Assembly: GCA_022790855.1 (NCBI GenBank)
Contig: JAAVYA010000012.1
Location: 1-35,853, forward strand
Source of the DNA: Lachnospiraceae bacterium
Lineage (GTDB): Bacteria > Bacillota > Clostridia > Lachnospirales > Lachnospiraceae
Direction of reading: 5' to 3'
Length of the DNA stretch: 35,853 nt
Both the position numbers and the translations under genes were made by a program. Numbering within the stretch: the first letter of the stretch is position 1; every line of letters starts with the position of its first letter. Shown here piece after piece: positions 16,369-26,342 of the stretch. The notes beneath the pieces were generated by a model that saw only the letters and a program-made list of their open reading frames with translations, was not told the origin of the DNA and ran no database searches.

Positions 16369-17631
16369 TTACTTGTCCAAATTTTTTGAAAACGAAATGA
16401 TCCGGTCCCCCGTCTTTTTTGGCTTCTCACCAGGCAGCAACTGCCTCAGCTCCCGCTCCAATTCCAGTGGAAGTACTTCCTGTCCGATCAAGGATTCTAT
16501 CTGAGATAAAATCTCCGGTGGAAATTGCCGGATCTGATCTTTTGTCATATTCAGCATTTCATATAAAAATCCCATAACCGTTTCTATTTCTTCTTCGTTG
16601 TTTCCTCCAAAATGATTGAAAAAATCATACTCCACCTCTTCCAGAAATGGCAGCTGTTCTTCCATAGTAAGAGAAATCCCTAATTTTTTGCAAAGGTTTT
16701 CTGCAAATGCATAAGTACGTTCCTCTTGTACTTTCAGTTCTTTGGGACAGATCTTCTGCTGCTGCAGTGTATCCAGAAACAGATCCAAAAGCTTCTGGGG
16801 CTGTTCTTCATAATAGCACACCGGGGATACCGGCAAAAGATACTCTGTTTGGGTATCTATAGCCAATAAGATCACGGGAAAAACAGGAATGTCTTCTTCC
16901 GGCTCCTTCACCGCTTCCGGAAAGCGTACAATCTTGCATTCCCACACGCCCTTTCGCGGATTTTTTTTCAAGTTCGCAGCCATAATATCATTGGTGATCT
17001 CAGGGCTGGGCCATTGTTTTGGCTTTTTTTCCGGAAGGGCAGTCTTCCCCAATACATAGGTATTCCCTTTCTTTTCTAAAAATGGAATCTCATTTGGCCT
17101 GCCCTCTTCAATAAAGCCCAATTCCTTCGGAGTGTTTTTTTCCAAAAGCCGCGCCATTTCAATGGCAGCTTCCAATGCTTCACAAAGCATTTTCTGCTCC
17201 TCGTCGGTCTGTAGCTGCCATGGGATATGATTGGGCAGATATTGGAAGAACATGGGGTATGCATTGCGGCCTGACAGGCGGATTCCATGGTCTCTGGCAT
17301 ACTGCTTTACTTCCTCCTGCTCTTCCCTGGCCAATTCATCCTTTTTGTCAAAGGCACACTGCAGGCAATTTTGGCTCATCAAATGTTCCTGATAATCCAG
17401 GGGAGACATCTGAAACTCATCCGCTTCTGCCGCTGTAAAAAAAGTATCAATGCCTTCTTCTCCGATATACAGCGCCAAAGCACAATACTCCCCCAGTTTC
17501 CCCATAATACTGACATAACCGATACTGCCATCCGACAGGCGCAGGGCAAAGAGATCACTATCGAACAAAACCTTCCATAATTTCGTCTTTTTGTATGCAA
17601 ATGCATATTCATATAATCGGTCGGATATCAT
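16369..17631 (-). CDS. Uncharacterised 420-residue protein downstream of polC
   Basis: I do not recognise this protein with certainty; the layout recalls DUF7309/DUF6930-type proteins of Clostridia. It is soluble and acidic, with no signal peptide or membrane segment. An aromatic-rich N-terminal domain (1-130, LWKVLFDSDLFALRLSDG) is followed by a middle part beginning near PSPEITNDIMAANLKKN, a beta-rich stretch (PVILLAIDTQTEYLLPVSPV) and a helical C-terminus. CLQC (residues 89-92) could hold a metal or disulfide. A good ribosome binding site (AGGAGGAGAGTGTATG) fixes the start. It lies 33 bp behind polC and directly before the terminator, so it is the last gene of the long operon. Confidence 0.7.
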   Translation of the reverse strand: MISDRLYEYAFAYKKTKLWKVLFDSDLFALRLSDGSIGYVSIMGKLGEYCALALYIGEEGIDTFFTAAEADEFQMSPLDYQEHLMSQNCLQCAFDKKDELAREEQEEVKQYARDHGIRLSGRNAYPMFFQYLPNHIPWQLQTDEEQKMLCEALEAAIEMARLLEKNTPKELGFIEEGRPNEIPFLEKKGNTYVLGKTALPEKKPKQWPSPEITNDIMAANLKKNPRKGVWECKIVRFPEAVKEPEEDIPVFPVILLAIDTQTEYLLPVSPVCYYEEQPQKLLDLFLDTLQQQKICPKELKVQEERTYAFAENLCKKLGISLTMEEQLPFLEEVEYDFFNHFGGNNEEEIETVMGFLYEMLNMTKDQIRQFPPEILSQIESLIGQEVLPLELERELRQLLPGEKPKKTGDRIISFSKNLDK

Positions 17632-17664
17632 ACACTCTCCTCCTGTTTTTCATACAATACTGTA

Positions 17665-20600
17665 CTAGAAATCAAACAACGACAACTGATTCGACTCCGG
17701 CAGATCTCCCAACAGGTTCAGATCGTCCATCAAATCAATCACGGATTTACTGACCTTTGTCCGCTGGCGAAAATCATCTTTCGATAAAAATTTCCCTTCT
17801 TTAGCCGCTTCCACCACTGCTTCCGCCGCTTTATCCCCTAAGCCTTCAATGGTACTCAAGGAGGGCAGCAGCTTCCCATCCACAATCTGGAACATCTGGG
17901 CTTTGGATTTGTAAATATCAATGGGAATAAAAGAGAATCCCCTGGCATACATCTCCTGGACAATCTTCATATCCTTCACGGTATCTTGTTCCTTTTTACT
18001 TAAGGTATCCTTCCTCCGCTCATAGTCCGCTAAAAAGTATTCCAGCTTTTCTTTTCCCTGACACATCAGCTCATAATTGAAAGATGTGGCCCGAATACTG
18101 AAAAAAGCTGCGTAATAGGCCAGGGGATAGAACACTTTGCAGTAGGCGATGCGCCATGCCATCATGACATAAGCCGCCGCATGGGCCTTGGGGAACATAT
18201 ACTTGATCTTCTTACAGGACCAGATATACCAATCCGGTACGTTGGCCGCCAGCATATCCTTCTCCCATTCCGGCTTTAGCCCTTTTCCCTTCCGGACACT
18301 TTCCATGATAGTAAAGGATTCTTCACTGTCCATCCCCATACCGATCAGATAGGTCATAATATCATCACGGGTACAAATGGCTGTAGAAATCGTAGCTTTT
18401 CCCTCCTGGATCAGCGTCTGGGCATTTCCCAGCCACACATCCGTCCCATGGGACAGACCGGAAATACGCACCAGATCGGAAAAAGACTGAGGCTTGGTAT
18501 CCACCAGCATCTGGATGACAAACTCTGTCCCGAATTCCGGAATTCCCAAGGAGCCTAAGGGACACCCTCCGATATCCTCCGGTTCGATGCCCAGAGCCTT
18601 GGTATTTTGAAACAAGGACATCACATCCGGATCGTCCAGGGGAATCTTCTGGGCGTTGATGCCGGTCAGGTCCTCCAGCATACGAATCATGGTAGGATCA
18701 TCGTGTCCCAGAATATCCAGCTTTAATAAGTTATGGTCAATAGAATGATAGTCAAAATGGGTGGTGACAATGTCCGTAGTCATATCGTTTGCCGGATGCT
18801 GCACCGGGGTAAAGGAATAGATTTCCTCCCCCAGGGGAAGGACTATGATTCCGCCCGGATGCTGTCCTGTCGTCCTGCGCACTCCCACGCAGCCTTCCAC
18901 AACTCTGGAAATCTCGCAATTCCGTTTTCGCACACCCCGTTCTTCATAATAATTTTTTACATAGCCAAAGGCCGTTTTATCTGCCAATGTACCGATCGTC
19001 CCGGCACGGAACGTCTGTCCTTCCCCAAAAATCACTTCGGTATATTTGTGCGCCTTACTTTGATATTCCCCGGAAAAGTTCAGGTCAATATCCGGTTCCT
19101 TATTGCCTTTGAATCCCAAAAATGTCTCGAAAGGAATGTCAAATCCTTCTTTGCACAAGGGCTTCCCGCAAACCGGGCATTCTCTGTCCGGCATATCGCA
19201 TCCGGCCCGGCCTGCATAGGCCCGTACTTCTTCCGAATCAAAATCACTGAAATGACAATACTTGCAATAATAATGGGGGGCCAAAGGATTTACTTCTGTA
19301 ATTCCAGCCATGGTGGCCACAAAGGAGGATCCTACCGACCCCCTAGACCCCACCAGATAACCGTCCTCATTGGATTTCCATACCAATTTCTGGGCGATAA
19401 TATACATCACGGCAAACCCGTTGGATATGATGGAATTGAGCTCCCGCTCCAGCCGTTCCACTACTACCTCCGGCAGCTCTTCCCCATAAATCTCATGGGC
19501 CTTATTGTAGCAGATATTCCGAAGCTGGGTATCGGAATCCGCAATGACAGGCGGGCATTTATCCGGACGCACCGGCTGGATTCTTTCACACATATCCGCA
19601 ATTTTTCCCGGATTGGTGATCACTACCTCCCGGGCCTTTTCACTTCCCAAATAATCAAATTCCTTCAGCATTTCCTCGGTGGTCCGCAAAAACAGGGGTG
19701 CCTGATCGTCCGCATCCTTAAACCCTTTGCCTGCCATAATGATTCTCCGGTAGACCTCATCTTCCGGATCTAAAAAATGCACGTCGCAGGTAGCCACCAC
19801 CGGTTTGCGGAACTGTTCTCCCAAAGCAACGATTTTTTTGTTAATCTCTATCAATTCCTCCTGGGAGGACACCGAAGACCTCTCCCCCCGGAGCATAAAC
19901 GCATTATTGCCCAGGGGCTGAATCTCCAAATAATCGTAGAACCGCACCAGCCTGGCAATCTCTTCCTGGGAATTTCCTCTTAAAATTGCCTGATACAGTT
20001 CCCCTGCCTCACATGCGGAGCCAAGGATCAGCCCCTCCCGGTATTTCACAAACTCGCTTTTGGGAATCCGGGGCTGCCGGTGGAAATAATCCAGGTGAGA
20101 ATAGGATACCAGACGATAAAGGTTGATCCGCCCCACATCATTGGCCGCCAGAAGAATTGCATGGTGGCTGGGAAGCTTTTTTACATTTTCCTTGGAAAGA
20201 CGCCCCAGGTCATTGACTTCATCCAGGGTATGGATCCCCTTCTTCTCCAGCATATCAATAAACTTTACGAAGATATCTCCTGTACAGGCGGCGTCGTCCA
20301 CCGCCCTGTGATGGCTGTCCAAGGTTACATTCAATGCTTTCGCCACCGTATCCAGCTTAAAACGGTTCAAAGACGGTAACAGCACCCGGGCCAATGCCAC
20401 GGTATCCACAACCGTATAATTGCAGTCCAGCTTCTGGCGTTCACAATTTTTGCTGATAAAGCTCATATCAAATCCGGCGTTATGGGCCACCATTACCGCT
20501 CCCTGGCAGAAATCCAAAAACTTCGGCAGAACCTCTTCTATTTTGGGCGCGTCCATCACCATATCGTCCCGAATTCCCGTGAGCTTTTCTATTTCAAAGG

Positions 20601-22197
20601 GAATCGGTACATCTGGGTTTACAAAGGTAGAAAAACGCTCCGCAACGGCTCCGTTTTTTACTCTTACAGCTCCGATTTCAATGATTCGGTTATTGACTGG
20701 GGAAAAACCGGTAGTCTCCAGGTCAAACACCACGTAAACATCCTTAAGGCTCTGATTCCCGGAATTCTCTACGATTTCCTTCAAATCGTCCACTAGGTAT
20801 GCTTCCATGCCGTAGATTACTTTAAAATCCGCATCCTTTGGTACTGCGTGGCTGGCGTCCGGGAAGGACTGCACATCTCCATGGTCGGTAATAGCTATTG
20901 CCTTATGCCCCCAGGATATGGCTCTATTTATGATATCCTTCACATCCGAAACGCCGTCCATATCGCTCATCTTGGTATGGCAGTGAAGCTCCACCCGCTT
21001 CATGGGACTGTTATCCATCCGGGAAGTGGTAAAATCCGGAATCTTCTTAATTCCTCCCACAGAACCAATGGTCAGCTCTCCGTCAAACCGGTCAATGGTA
21101 GTAATCCCCTTTATTTTCAGAAAAGCCCCTTTTTTGACTTTTTCTGTAATTTCCGGGACGTATTCGTTTTTTGCAAACATTTTTACCATAATGGTATCGG
21201 TAAAATCGGTTACCGCAAACATGATGATGGTTTTTTCATTACGGATTTCCCGTGTTTCCAGGCTCAAAACCTTCCCCCGGATGACCACTTCCCCCATCTC
21301 TCCCGCAATCTGTTCCATGGGAATCGCGTCCTCTTCAAAATCACGTCCAAGCACCACATCCGGGTTGTCGGAACGTTTGATCGAACCCCCTTTTCTGGAA
21401 AAATCTCCTCCAGAGGGAAAACGCCGTCCCGTCCCTCTTCCTTTATCCTGAGCCTGACGCTTGAAAGCTCCGGAGCTTTTGGACGCCAGGGGATTCGATG
21501 CAGCGGCAGCCTGTCCTTTCGCTTCTTGTATGCCGGTTTGGGCGGCTGCTGTATCATGTTTTGCAGCAACCGAATGTGTTTCTCCATTCTGATATGTATC
21601 GTCTCCCTGGCCCATGCGGCCTGCGCTGGCAATGATATGACGGATTTCATTGGCCATTTTCAAATCGCTGTCTTTCTTATGGCGGCTTTCTTTCCCGGGA
21701 ACAAACTCCACCTGTACCGTCATATCCAGGCCGCAGCGTTCACAGACAATTTTTTCCAGAATCTGCACCACCTCTTCGGACTTCTGGGAGGCGATCACCG
21801 ACTCTTCCATGCTCAGCTTCATAATATGGCTCTTGGGAAATTCCATTTTAGCACAGCGCAGAAGGTTATATTCCAGCATACTATAGGATTTAAATTCCTC
21901 TAAAATACTATCCTTGTATACATCCATCAGCTTTTGAGGGTTATACTGCCCGGACAAGGTATATTTTTCTATAATTTTAACAGTCAATGGATTTCTTGGA
22001 AAGAGCTGCTCCTTGATGCTGCGCTCCAAATAAAAAATATACTTTTTTTGAATCAGCCTAGTGCCCAAAAGGTAAATCCGAAGGGAATCCCGGGCCCGGT
22101 TGGAAGACGCTTTTGTGACATAAACCTCGCTTAACAAGCTTTTCAGTTCCGGACGCACGTTAAGGGTGGGGAACACTTCAAAAAACAGCTTCTGCAT
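17665..22197 (-). CDS. polC: DNA polymerase III PolC-type, replicative alpha subunit
   Basis: About 1510 residues, slightly long for PolC. Order: N-terminal domain; low-complexity linker rich in Gly/Ser/Ala/Gln (about 195-285); OB domain (about 300-390); PHP domain (HCHTKMSDMDG at about 408) interrupted by the DEDD proofreading exonuclease (FDLETTGF at about 494, then VAHNAGFDMSFI); zinc-binding cysteines (CKYC ... CPVC); and the polymerase core with catalytic PDIDLNFSGEYQ. It replicates the chromosome in low-GC Gram-positives. I use the ATG that gives MQKLFFEVFPTL, with GGAG 8 nt upstream; a GTG three codons earlier touches that site. Only 1 nt separates it from the ispG stop, so translation is probably coupled. 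Confidence 0.96.
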   Translation of the reverse strand: MQKLFFEVFPTLNVRPELKSLLSEVYVTKASSNRARDSLRIYLLGTRLIQKKYIFYLERSIKEQLFPRNPLTVKIIEKYTLSGQYNPQKLMDVYKDSILEEFKSYSMLEYNLLRCAKMEFPKSHIMKLSMEESVIASQKSEEVVQILEKIVCERCGLDMTVQVEFVPGKESRHKKDSDLKMANEIRHIIASAGRMGQGDDTYQNGETHSVAAKHDTAAAQTGIQEAKGQAAAASNPLASKSSGAFKRQAQDKGRGTGRRFPSGGDFSRKGGSIKRSDNPDVVLGRDFEEDAIPMEQIAGEMGEVVIRGKVLSLETREIRNEKTIIMFAVTDFTDTIMVKMFAKNEYVPEITEKVKKGAFLKIKGITTIDRFDGELTIGSVGGIKKIPDFTTSRMDNSPMKRVELHCHTKMSDMDGVSDVKDIINRAISWGHKAIAITDHGDVQSFPDASHAVPKDADFKVIYGMEAYLVDDLKEIVENSGNQSLKDVYVVFDLETTGFSPVNNRIIEIGAVRVKNGAVAERFSTFVNPDVPIPFEIEKLTGIRDDMVMDAPKIEEVLPKFLDFCQGAVMVAHNAGFDMSFISKNCERQKLDCNYTVVDTVALARVLLPSLNRFKLDTVAKALNVTLDSHHRAVDDAACTGDIFVKFIDMLEKKGIHTLDEVNDLGRLSKENVKKLPSHHAILLAANDVGRINLYRLVSYSHLDYFHRQPRIPKSEFVKYREGLILGSACEAGELYQAILRGNSQEEIARLVRFYDYLEIQPLGNNAFMLRGERSSVSSQEELIEINKKIVALGEQFRKPVVATCDVHFLDPEDEVYRRIIMAGKGFKDADDQAPLFLRTTEEMLKEFDYLGSEKAREVVITNPGKIADMCERIQPVRPDKCPPVIADSDTQLRNICYNKAHEIYGEELPEVVVERLERELNSIISNGFAVMYIIAQKLVWKSNEDGYLVGSRGSVGSSFVATMAGITEVNPLAPHYYCKYCHFSDFDSEEVRAYAGRAGCDMPDRECPVCGKPLCKEGFDIPFETFLGFKGNKEPDIDLNFSGEYQSKAHKYTEVIFGEGQTFRAGTIGTLADKTAFGYVKNYYEERGVRKRNCEISRVVEGCVGVRRTTGQHPGGIIVLPLGEEIYSFTPVQHPANDMTTDIVTTHFDYHSIDHNLLKLDILGHDDPTMIRMLEDLTGINAQKIPLDDPDVMSLFQNTKALGIEPEDIGGCPLGSLGIPEFGTEFVIQMLVDTKPQSFSDLVRISGLSHGTDVWLGNAQTLIQEGKATISTAICTRDDIMTYLIGMGMDSEESFTIMESVRKGKGLKPEWEKDMLAANVPDWYIWSCKKIKYMFPKAHAAAYVMMAWRIAYCKVFYPLAYYAAFFSIRATSFNYELMCQGKEKLEYFLADYERRKDTLSKKEQDTVKDMKIVQEMYARGFSFIPIDIYKSKAQMFQIVDGKLLPSLSTIEGLGDKAAEAVVEAAKEGKFLSKDDFRQRTKVSKSVIDLMDDLNLLGDLPESNQLSLFDF

Positions 22198-22198
22198 C

Positions 22199-23257
22199 TC
22201 ATTCACTCCAATGGGTCAATTCATATCTCAGGGCTTTTAGCAATTCTTCTTCCTTTACTTTTCGGCAGACTTCTCCCTTCTTGATAATCAGACCTTCTCC
22301 GTTTCCCCCTGCAATTCCGATATCGGCTTCTTTGGCCTCCCCTGGCCCATTGACCACGCATCCCATCACCGCCACTTTTAAATTCAGGGGGATATCTGCC
22401 ACCATGTTTTCCACCTGGTTGGCAAGCGTAATCAAATCGATACAGGTTCTGCCGCAGGTGGGGCAGGACACCACTTCAATCCCTCCTTTTTTCAATCCCA
22501 AGGTCCTTAAGATGATTTTGGCAGATTTGATTTCTTCCAGAGGATCTCCGGTTAAAGAAACCCGGATAGTATCTCCGATACCCTGGCTTAAGATCAATCC
22601 CAGCCCTATGGAGGACTTGATATTTCCGCTGATCAATGTTCCGGATTCCGTAATTCCCACATGAAGGGGGTACGGGGTCTTATCCGCTATCAGCTCATGA
22701 GCTTTGACGCACATCATAACATCCGAGGATTTGATGCTGACCACCAGGTTGTCATACCCCATGTCTTCAATCAGGCGCACCTTGTCCAAAGCGCTTTCCA
22801 CAATCCCTTCCGCAGTAACTCCATGATATTTTTCCACCAGCTCTTTCTCCAGAGAACCGCTGTTGACTCCTACCCGTATGGGGATGTTTCGTTCTCTGGC
22901 AACATCTACTACGGCTTTTACCCGCTCATAGCTTCCGATATTGCCGGGATTGATACGGATCTTATCTGCTCCGTTTTCCATAGCCGCGATAGCAAGGCGG
23001 TAATCAAAATGAATATCCGCCACCAGTGGAATCGTGATCTGCTTCTTTATTTGTGCAAGGGCGGCGGCTGCCTCCATATCCGGAACAGCGCATCGGATGA
23101 TTTCGCATCCGGCGGCAGCGAGGCGGTTGATCTGGGCCACGGTTGACGCAACGTCCTGGGTCTTGGTATTGGTCATGGACTGGATACGGACGGGAAATTG
23201 GCTCCCGATGGTACAGGCGCCGATTTGAATTGATTTGGTTGGGTGTCGGGTTATCAT
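22199..23257 (-). CDS. ispG: 4-hydroxy-3-methylbut-2-en-1-yl diphosphate synthase
   Basis: 352 residues from the ATG of MITRHPTKSIQIG. This enzyme of the MEP isoprenoid pathway reduces methylerythritol cyclodiphosphate to HMBPP using a 4Fe-4S cluster. Visible are the TIM-barrel half (QSMTNTKTQDVAST, PLVADIHFDYRLA, RINPGNIG) and the cluster half with CPTCGRTC and VMGCVVNGPGEA. The ATG is 10 nt after AAAGGAG. An in-frame GTG 33 bp upstream has no ribosome binding site and adds residues outside the family pattern. dxr of the same pathway lies two genes upstream. Confidence 0.96.
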   Translation of the reverse strand: MITRHPTKSIQIGACTIGSQFPVRIQSMTNTKTQDVASTVAQINRLAAAGCEIIRCAVPDMEAAAALAQIKKQITIPLVADIHFDYRLAIAAMENGADKIRINPGNIGSYERVKAVVDVARERNIPIRVGVNSGSLEKELVEKYHGVTAEGIVESALDKVRLIEDMGYDNLVVSIKSSDVMMCVKAHELIADKTPYPLHVGITESGTLISGNIKSSIGLGLILSQGIGDTIRVSLTGDPLEEIKSAKIILRTLGLKKGGIEVVSCPTCGRTCIDLITLANQVENMVADIPLNLKVAVMGCVVNGPGEAKEADIGIAGGNGEGLIIKKGEVCRKVKEEELLKALRYELTHWSE

Positions 23258-23334
23258 AAGGGGCGTTCTCCTTTCGTAGTTGTTTTTCACTATCTCTGGC
23301 TATACTCCGCAGTGCGACCTCCATTCCGCTTTGC

Positions 23335-24363
23335 TTATAGCTGGCGTATGTCGTTGACCATCACGAAAACCATTAGGAGCATTAGAAGGACCAGGCCTAC
23401 AAAATGAACCATACCCTCTTTGTCCGGATCTATGCGTTTGCGACGGATAGCTTCTATGATCAAAAACACCAGGCGGCCACCGTCTAAGGCGGGCAGGGGC
23501 AGAAGGTTCATAACCCCCAAGTTGGCGGAAAGAAGAATGGCAATATTCAGCATGTTCAGAAAAACCATGTAGCCGCCCTCGCTCTTGCTTTCATCATACG
23601 TATCTCCAATGGTTTTTACAATTCCCACCGGGCCAGAGACTTCGTTGACGCTGACTCTTCCGCCGATCAGCATTCTCAAACTGTCAATGGTCGTACTGAT
23701 CCAATACTTCAGCTCATACACACTGTATTTGAGAGAATCCAGAATATTTCCTTTTTCTCTGAGGCCGCTTCCGTAAAAACCGATCAGGTAACGTCCCTCT
23801 TCTTCATCCAAGACCGGAATCAGCCTGGTCTCGTAACGTTCATTGTCCCGTTCATAGACAATATCAATGGTTTTTCCTGGATGGAAATAAGAATACAAGC
23901 TCACTTCCCGGTAAAAATGCATCTTTTTCCCATTCATGGAAATAATCGTGTCTCCCGCCTGCATACCGGCTTTCTGGGCCGGATATCCTTCCATCACATC
24001 ATAGATTACCGGTTTGTCATATCCGATACAGGAAATCAAGATAAAAGCGAATACAAAAGCCATGATAAAGTTGAACACCGGGCCGGCGACGACGACGCTG
24101 ATCCTGGCCCAGACGGATTTTTTCTGGAAAGAACGGGCGTCCTGGCTATCCTCATCCTCTCCCTCCATCATACAGGCTCCGCCAAATGGCAACAGCTTAA
24201 TGGAGTATTTTGTCTCTCCTTTTGTAATTCCAAATAAAGTAGGTCCAAGGCCAAGGCAAAATTCATTTACACGGATGCCGTTCTTTTTCGCCAAAAGAAA
24301 ATGTCCCAACTCATGAAATAATATAATAATGCTGAAAATAATAATTGCAATTACAAATTTCAA
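23335..24363 (-). CDS. rseP: Site-2 metalloprotease RseP
   Basis: 342 residues. The first membrane helix carries the zinc motif HELGH (17-21), a PDZ domain lies in the middle (GYPAQKAGMQAGDTIISMNG), and the last part has NLLPLPALDGGR with the third metal ligand. It cuts substrates within the membrane, classically anti-sigma factors after a first cut and in Gram-positives also signal peptide remnants. The start is TTG, one nt after the dxr stop; the ribosome binding site (AGGTGG) lies inside the end of dxr. This points to translational coupling and moderate expression. Confidence 0.95.
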   Translation of the reverse strand: MKFVIAIIIFSIIILFHELGHFLLAKKNGIRVNEFCLGLGPTLFGITKGETKYSIKLLPFGGACMMEGEDEDSQDARSFQKKSVWARISVVVAGPVFNFIMAFVFAFILISCIGYDKPVIYDVMEGYPAQKAGMQAGDTIISMNGKKMHFYREVSLYSYFHPGKTIDIVYERDNERYETRLIPVLDEEEGRYLIGFYGSGLREKGNILDSLKYSVYELKYWISTTIDSLRMLIGGRVSVNEVSGPVGIVKTIGDTYDESKSEGGYMVFLNMLNIAILLSANLGVMNLLPLPALDGGRLVFLIIEAIRRKRIDPDKEGMVHFVGLVLLMLLMVFVMVNDIRQL

Positions 24364-24364
24364 A

Positions 24365-25507
24365 CTACCACCTGCTCTCTATCCACTGATTGACTTCCTG
24401 TTCTGTCTCAAGTATCTCCTCGATTCCGGGAGACTTACGTATGTTACAGTTTTCCATGCTTCCTTGGATCAATTCCGGTATTTCCAAAAACGAAATTTTT
24501 CTCTGTAAAAATAAGGCAACCGCCTTTTCATTTGCAGCGTTATAAATGGTAGGAAGATTACCTCCCCGCTCCATTGCCTTATATGCCAGGGCAAGCCCCT
24601 GAAAGGAATCAAGATCCGGCTTCTCAAAGGTTAAAGAAGACAATTCATAAAAATCCAGCCGTTTTCCTGCCAAAGGTCTTCGCTTAGGATAATACAATGC
24701 ATACTGAATCGGCAACCGCATATCCGGTGTGCCAAGCTGGGCTATCACAGCGCCGTCTTCGTATTCCACCATGGAATGGATCACGCTTTGAGGATGCACC
24801 ACCACTTGAATCTGATCGGCGCTTACACCGAACAGCCATTTTGCTTCCATAACCTCCAGCCCTTTATTTACCATGGTAGCGGAGTCAATGGTAATCTTTT
24901 TTCCCATGACCCAGTTGGGATGCTTTAGGGCATCCTCCACCTGTACCTTTTGCAGCTCTTCCTTTTTCTTTCCTCGGAAGGGTCCGCCTGAGGCGGTCAG
25001 AAGAATCTTACTGATGCTATTTTCCCTCTCTCCGTTCAGAGACTGAAAAATAGCGCTGTGTTCACTGTCCACTGGAAGAATCGGCACATGATTTGCAGCC
25101 GCCAGAGGCATAATAAGATGTCCCGCCGTTACCAAAGTTTCTTTATTGGCCAACGCAATGGTTTTCCCTGCTTCTATGGCCGCAACTGCCGGCCGAAGGC
25201 CCAGCATCCCTACCATTGCGGCAACCATAATCTCATAGCCCTCCATTTGGGCAATGGTAAGCAGTCCGTCCATACCGGATAAAACCTCCACATCCAGATC
25301 TGCCACCTGGACCCGGAGCTGTTTTGCATCCTTTTCTTCCCAGAGAGCCGCCATATTAGGGCGAAATTCTCGAATCTGTGCTTCCAGGAGGGAGATATTC
25401 CTGCCTGCGCACAATGCTGCCACTTCCATATCCTTCTGATTCCGGATCACATCCAACGTCTGGGTTCCGATGGAACCAGTGGATCCAAATATTGCAATTC
25501 TTTTCAT
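24365..25507 (-). CDS. dxr: 1-deoxy-D-xylulose 5-phosphate reductoisomerase
   Basis: 380 residues, the standard length. It makes methylerythritol 4-phosphate from DXP with NADPH, the first committed MEP step. Visible motifs are the NADPH loop GSTGSIGTQTL (8-18), NKETLVTAG, PVDSEHSAIFQ with the metal-binding residues, and TIDSATMVNKGLEVMEA. The ATG has GGAGG 7 nt upstream. It lies between cdsA and rseP, with a 25-bp gap to cdsA. Confidence 0.97.
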   Translation of the reverse strand: MKRIAIFGSTGSIGTQTLDVIRNQKDMEVAALCAGRNISLLEAQIREFRPNMAALWEEKDAKQLRVQVADLDVEVLSGMDGLLTIAQMEGYEIMVAAMVGMLGLRPAVAAIEAGKTIALANKETLVTAGHLIMPLAAANHVPILPVDSEHSAIFQSLNGERENSISKILLTASGGPFRGKKKEELQKVQVEDALKHPNWVMGKKITIDSATMVNKGLEVMEAKWLFGVSADQIQVVVHPQSVIHSMVEYEDGAVIAQLGTPDMRLPIQYALYYPKRRPLAGKRLDFYELSSLTFEKPDLDSFQGLALAYKAMERGGNLPTIYNAANEKAVALFLQRKISFLEIPELIQGSMENCNIRKSPGIEEILETEQEVNQWIESRW

Positions 25508-25532
25508 CCTTATTCCTCCGCCCCAAAAACCG

Positions 25533-26342
25533 TCAGCTCAAATACTGTGCCAGAAAATAGATGACAGGCGCTGTAAAGATCACACTGTCAAACCGGTCCA
25601 AAATTCCGCCGTGTCCGGGAATCAGGGTTCCATAATCTTTAATCTCATAATTCCGCTTGATCGCCGAAGCCGCAAGATCTCCAATCATGGAAATCAGCGC
25701 TCCAACCCCGCTGATGGCCGCCATGAAAAAAATATCCCACTGGGAGCTTCCCATTGCCTGGCGGACAGCAAATCCATAGAGGACCGTCAGAAGAGCTGCG
25801 CCCAGTACGCCGCCCACAGCCCCCTCCACGGACTTTTTGGGGCTTAACACCGGCGCCATTTTATGTTTTCCAATCAACACGCCTACACAGTAGGCGCAGG
25901 TATCGCAGCCCCAGGAGCAAAGAAAAATCAGCCATACCAGATACGCTCCTCCTGGCAGCATCCGGGTCAGGTAAATACAGGAAAGCATAACCGCCACATA
26001 AAACACACCGAAAAATATGGCCATGACATGGTCCGCCTTATATTTCGGAAAGGAAAACACGTAGACTGACATCAGCAAAACGAAAAGAGCCATAGAAAAC
26101 AGAAACACTTCCGTCCCAACTGCATCCGTAAAAAACCTGAGCCCAACGTAATAAAGGAGCGCCATTCCATATCCTGCTATGGCAAGGCTGCTTTTCTCCA
26201 AATGGAATACTTGATACAATTCATGCATTCCTATGAGAGAAACCAGACCCAGCCCCGCCAACAGCACATCTCCCCCTGCAATACCTAGTGCCAGAAGCAG
26301 GATGACGAGTACGATCCCGCTTATCAATCGCGTCCTGAACAC
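25533..26342 (-). CDS. cdsA: Phosphatidate cytidylyltransferase
   Basis: 269 residues with about 7-8 membrane helices. It makes CDP-diacylglycerol, the precursor of phospholipids, from phosphatidate and CTP. The C-terminus has the family signature: SAIKRNYEIKDYGTLIPGHG followed by GILDRFDS, with the metal-binding acidic residues. The start is GTG, 7 nt after AAGGAGG, and overlaps the end of uppS by 19 bp. Overlap and order uppS-cdsA-dxr are conserved in many Firmicutes. Confidence 0.95.
   Translation of the reverse strand: MFRTRLISGIVLVILLLALGIAGGDVLLAGLGLVSLIGMHELYQVFHLEKSSLAIAGYGMALLYYVGLRFFTDAVGTEVFLFSMALFVLLMSVYVFSFPKYKADHVMAIFFGVFYVAVMLSCIYLTRMLPGGAYLVWLIFLCSWGCDTCAYCVGVLIGKHKMAPVLSPKKSVEGAVGGVLGAALLTVLYGFAVRQAMGSSQWDIFFMAAISGVGALISMIGDLAASAIKRNYEIKDYGTLIPGHGGILDRFDSVIFTAPVIYFLAQYLS

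Noticed and set aside
18733..19773. Long plus-strand open frame (346 codons) inside polC
   Set aside because: It is antisense to the zinc-binding and polymerase part of an intact polC, has no ribosome binding site, and its composition reflects the opposite strand.
20848..21903. Long plus-strand open frame (351 codons) inside polC
   Set aside because: Antisense to the OB/PHP part of polC; no recognisable domain or start signal.
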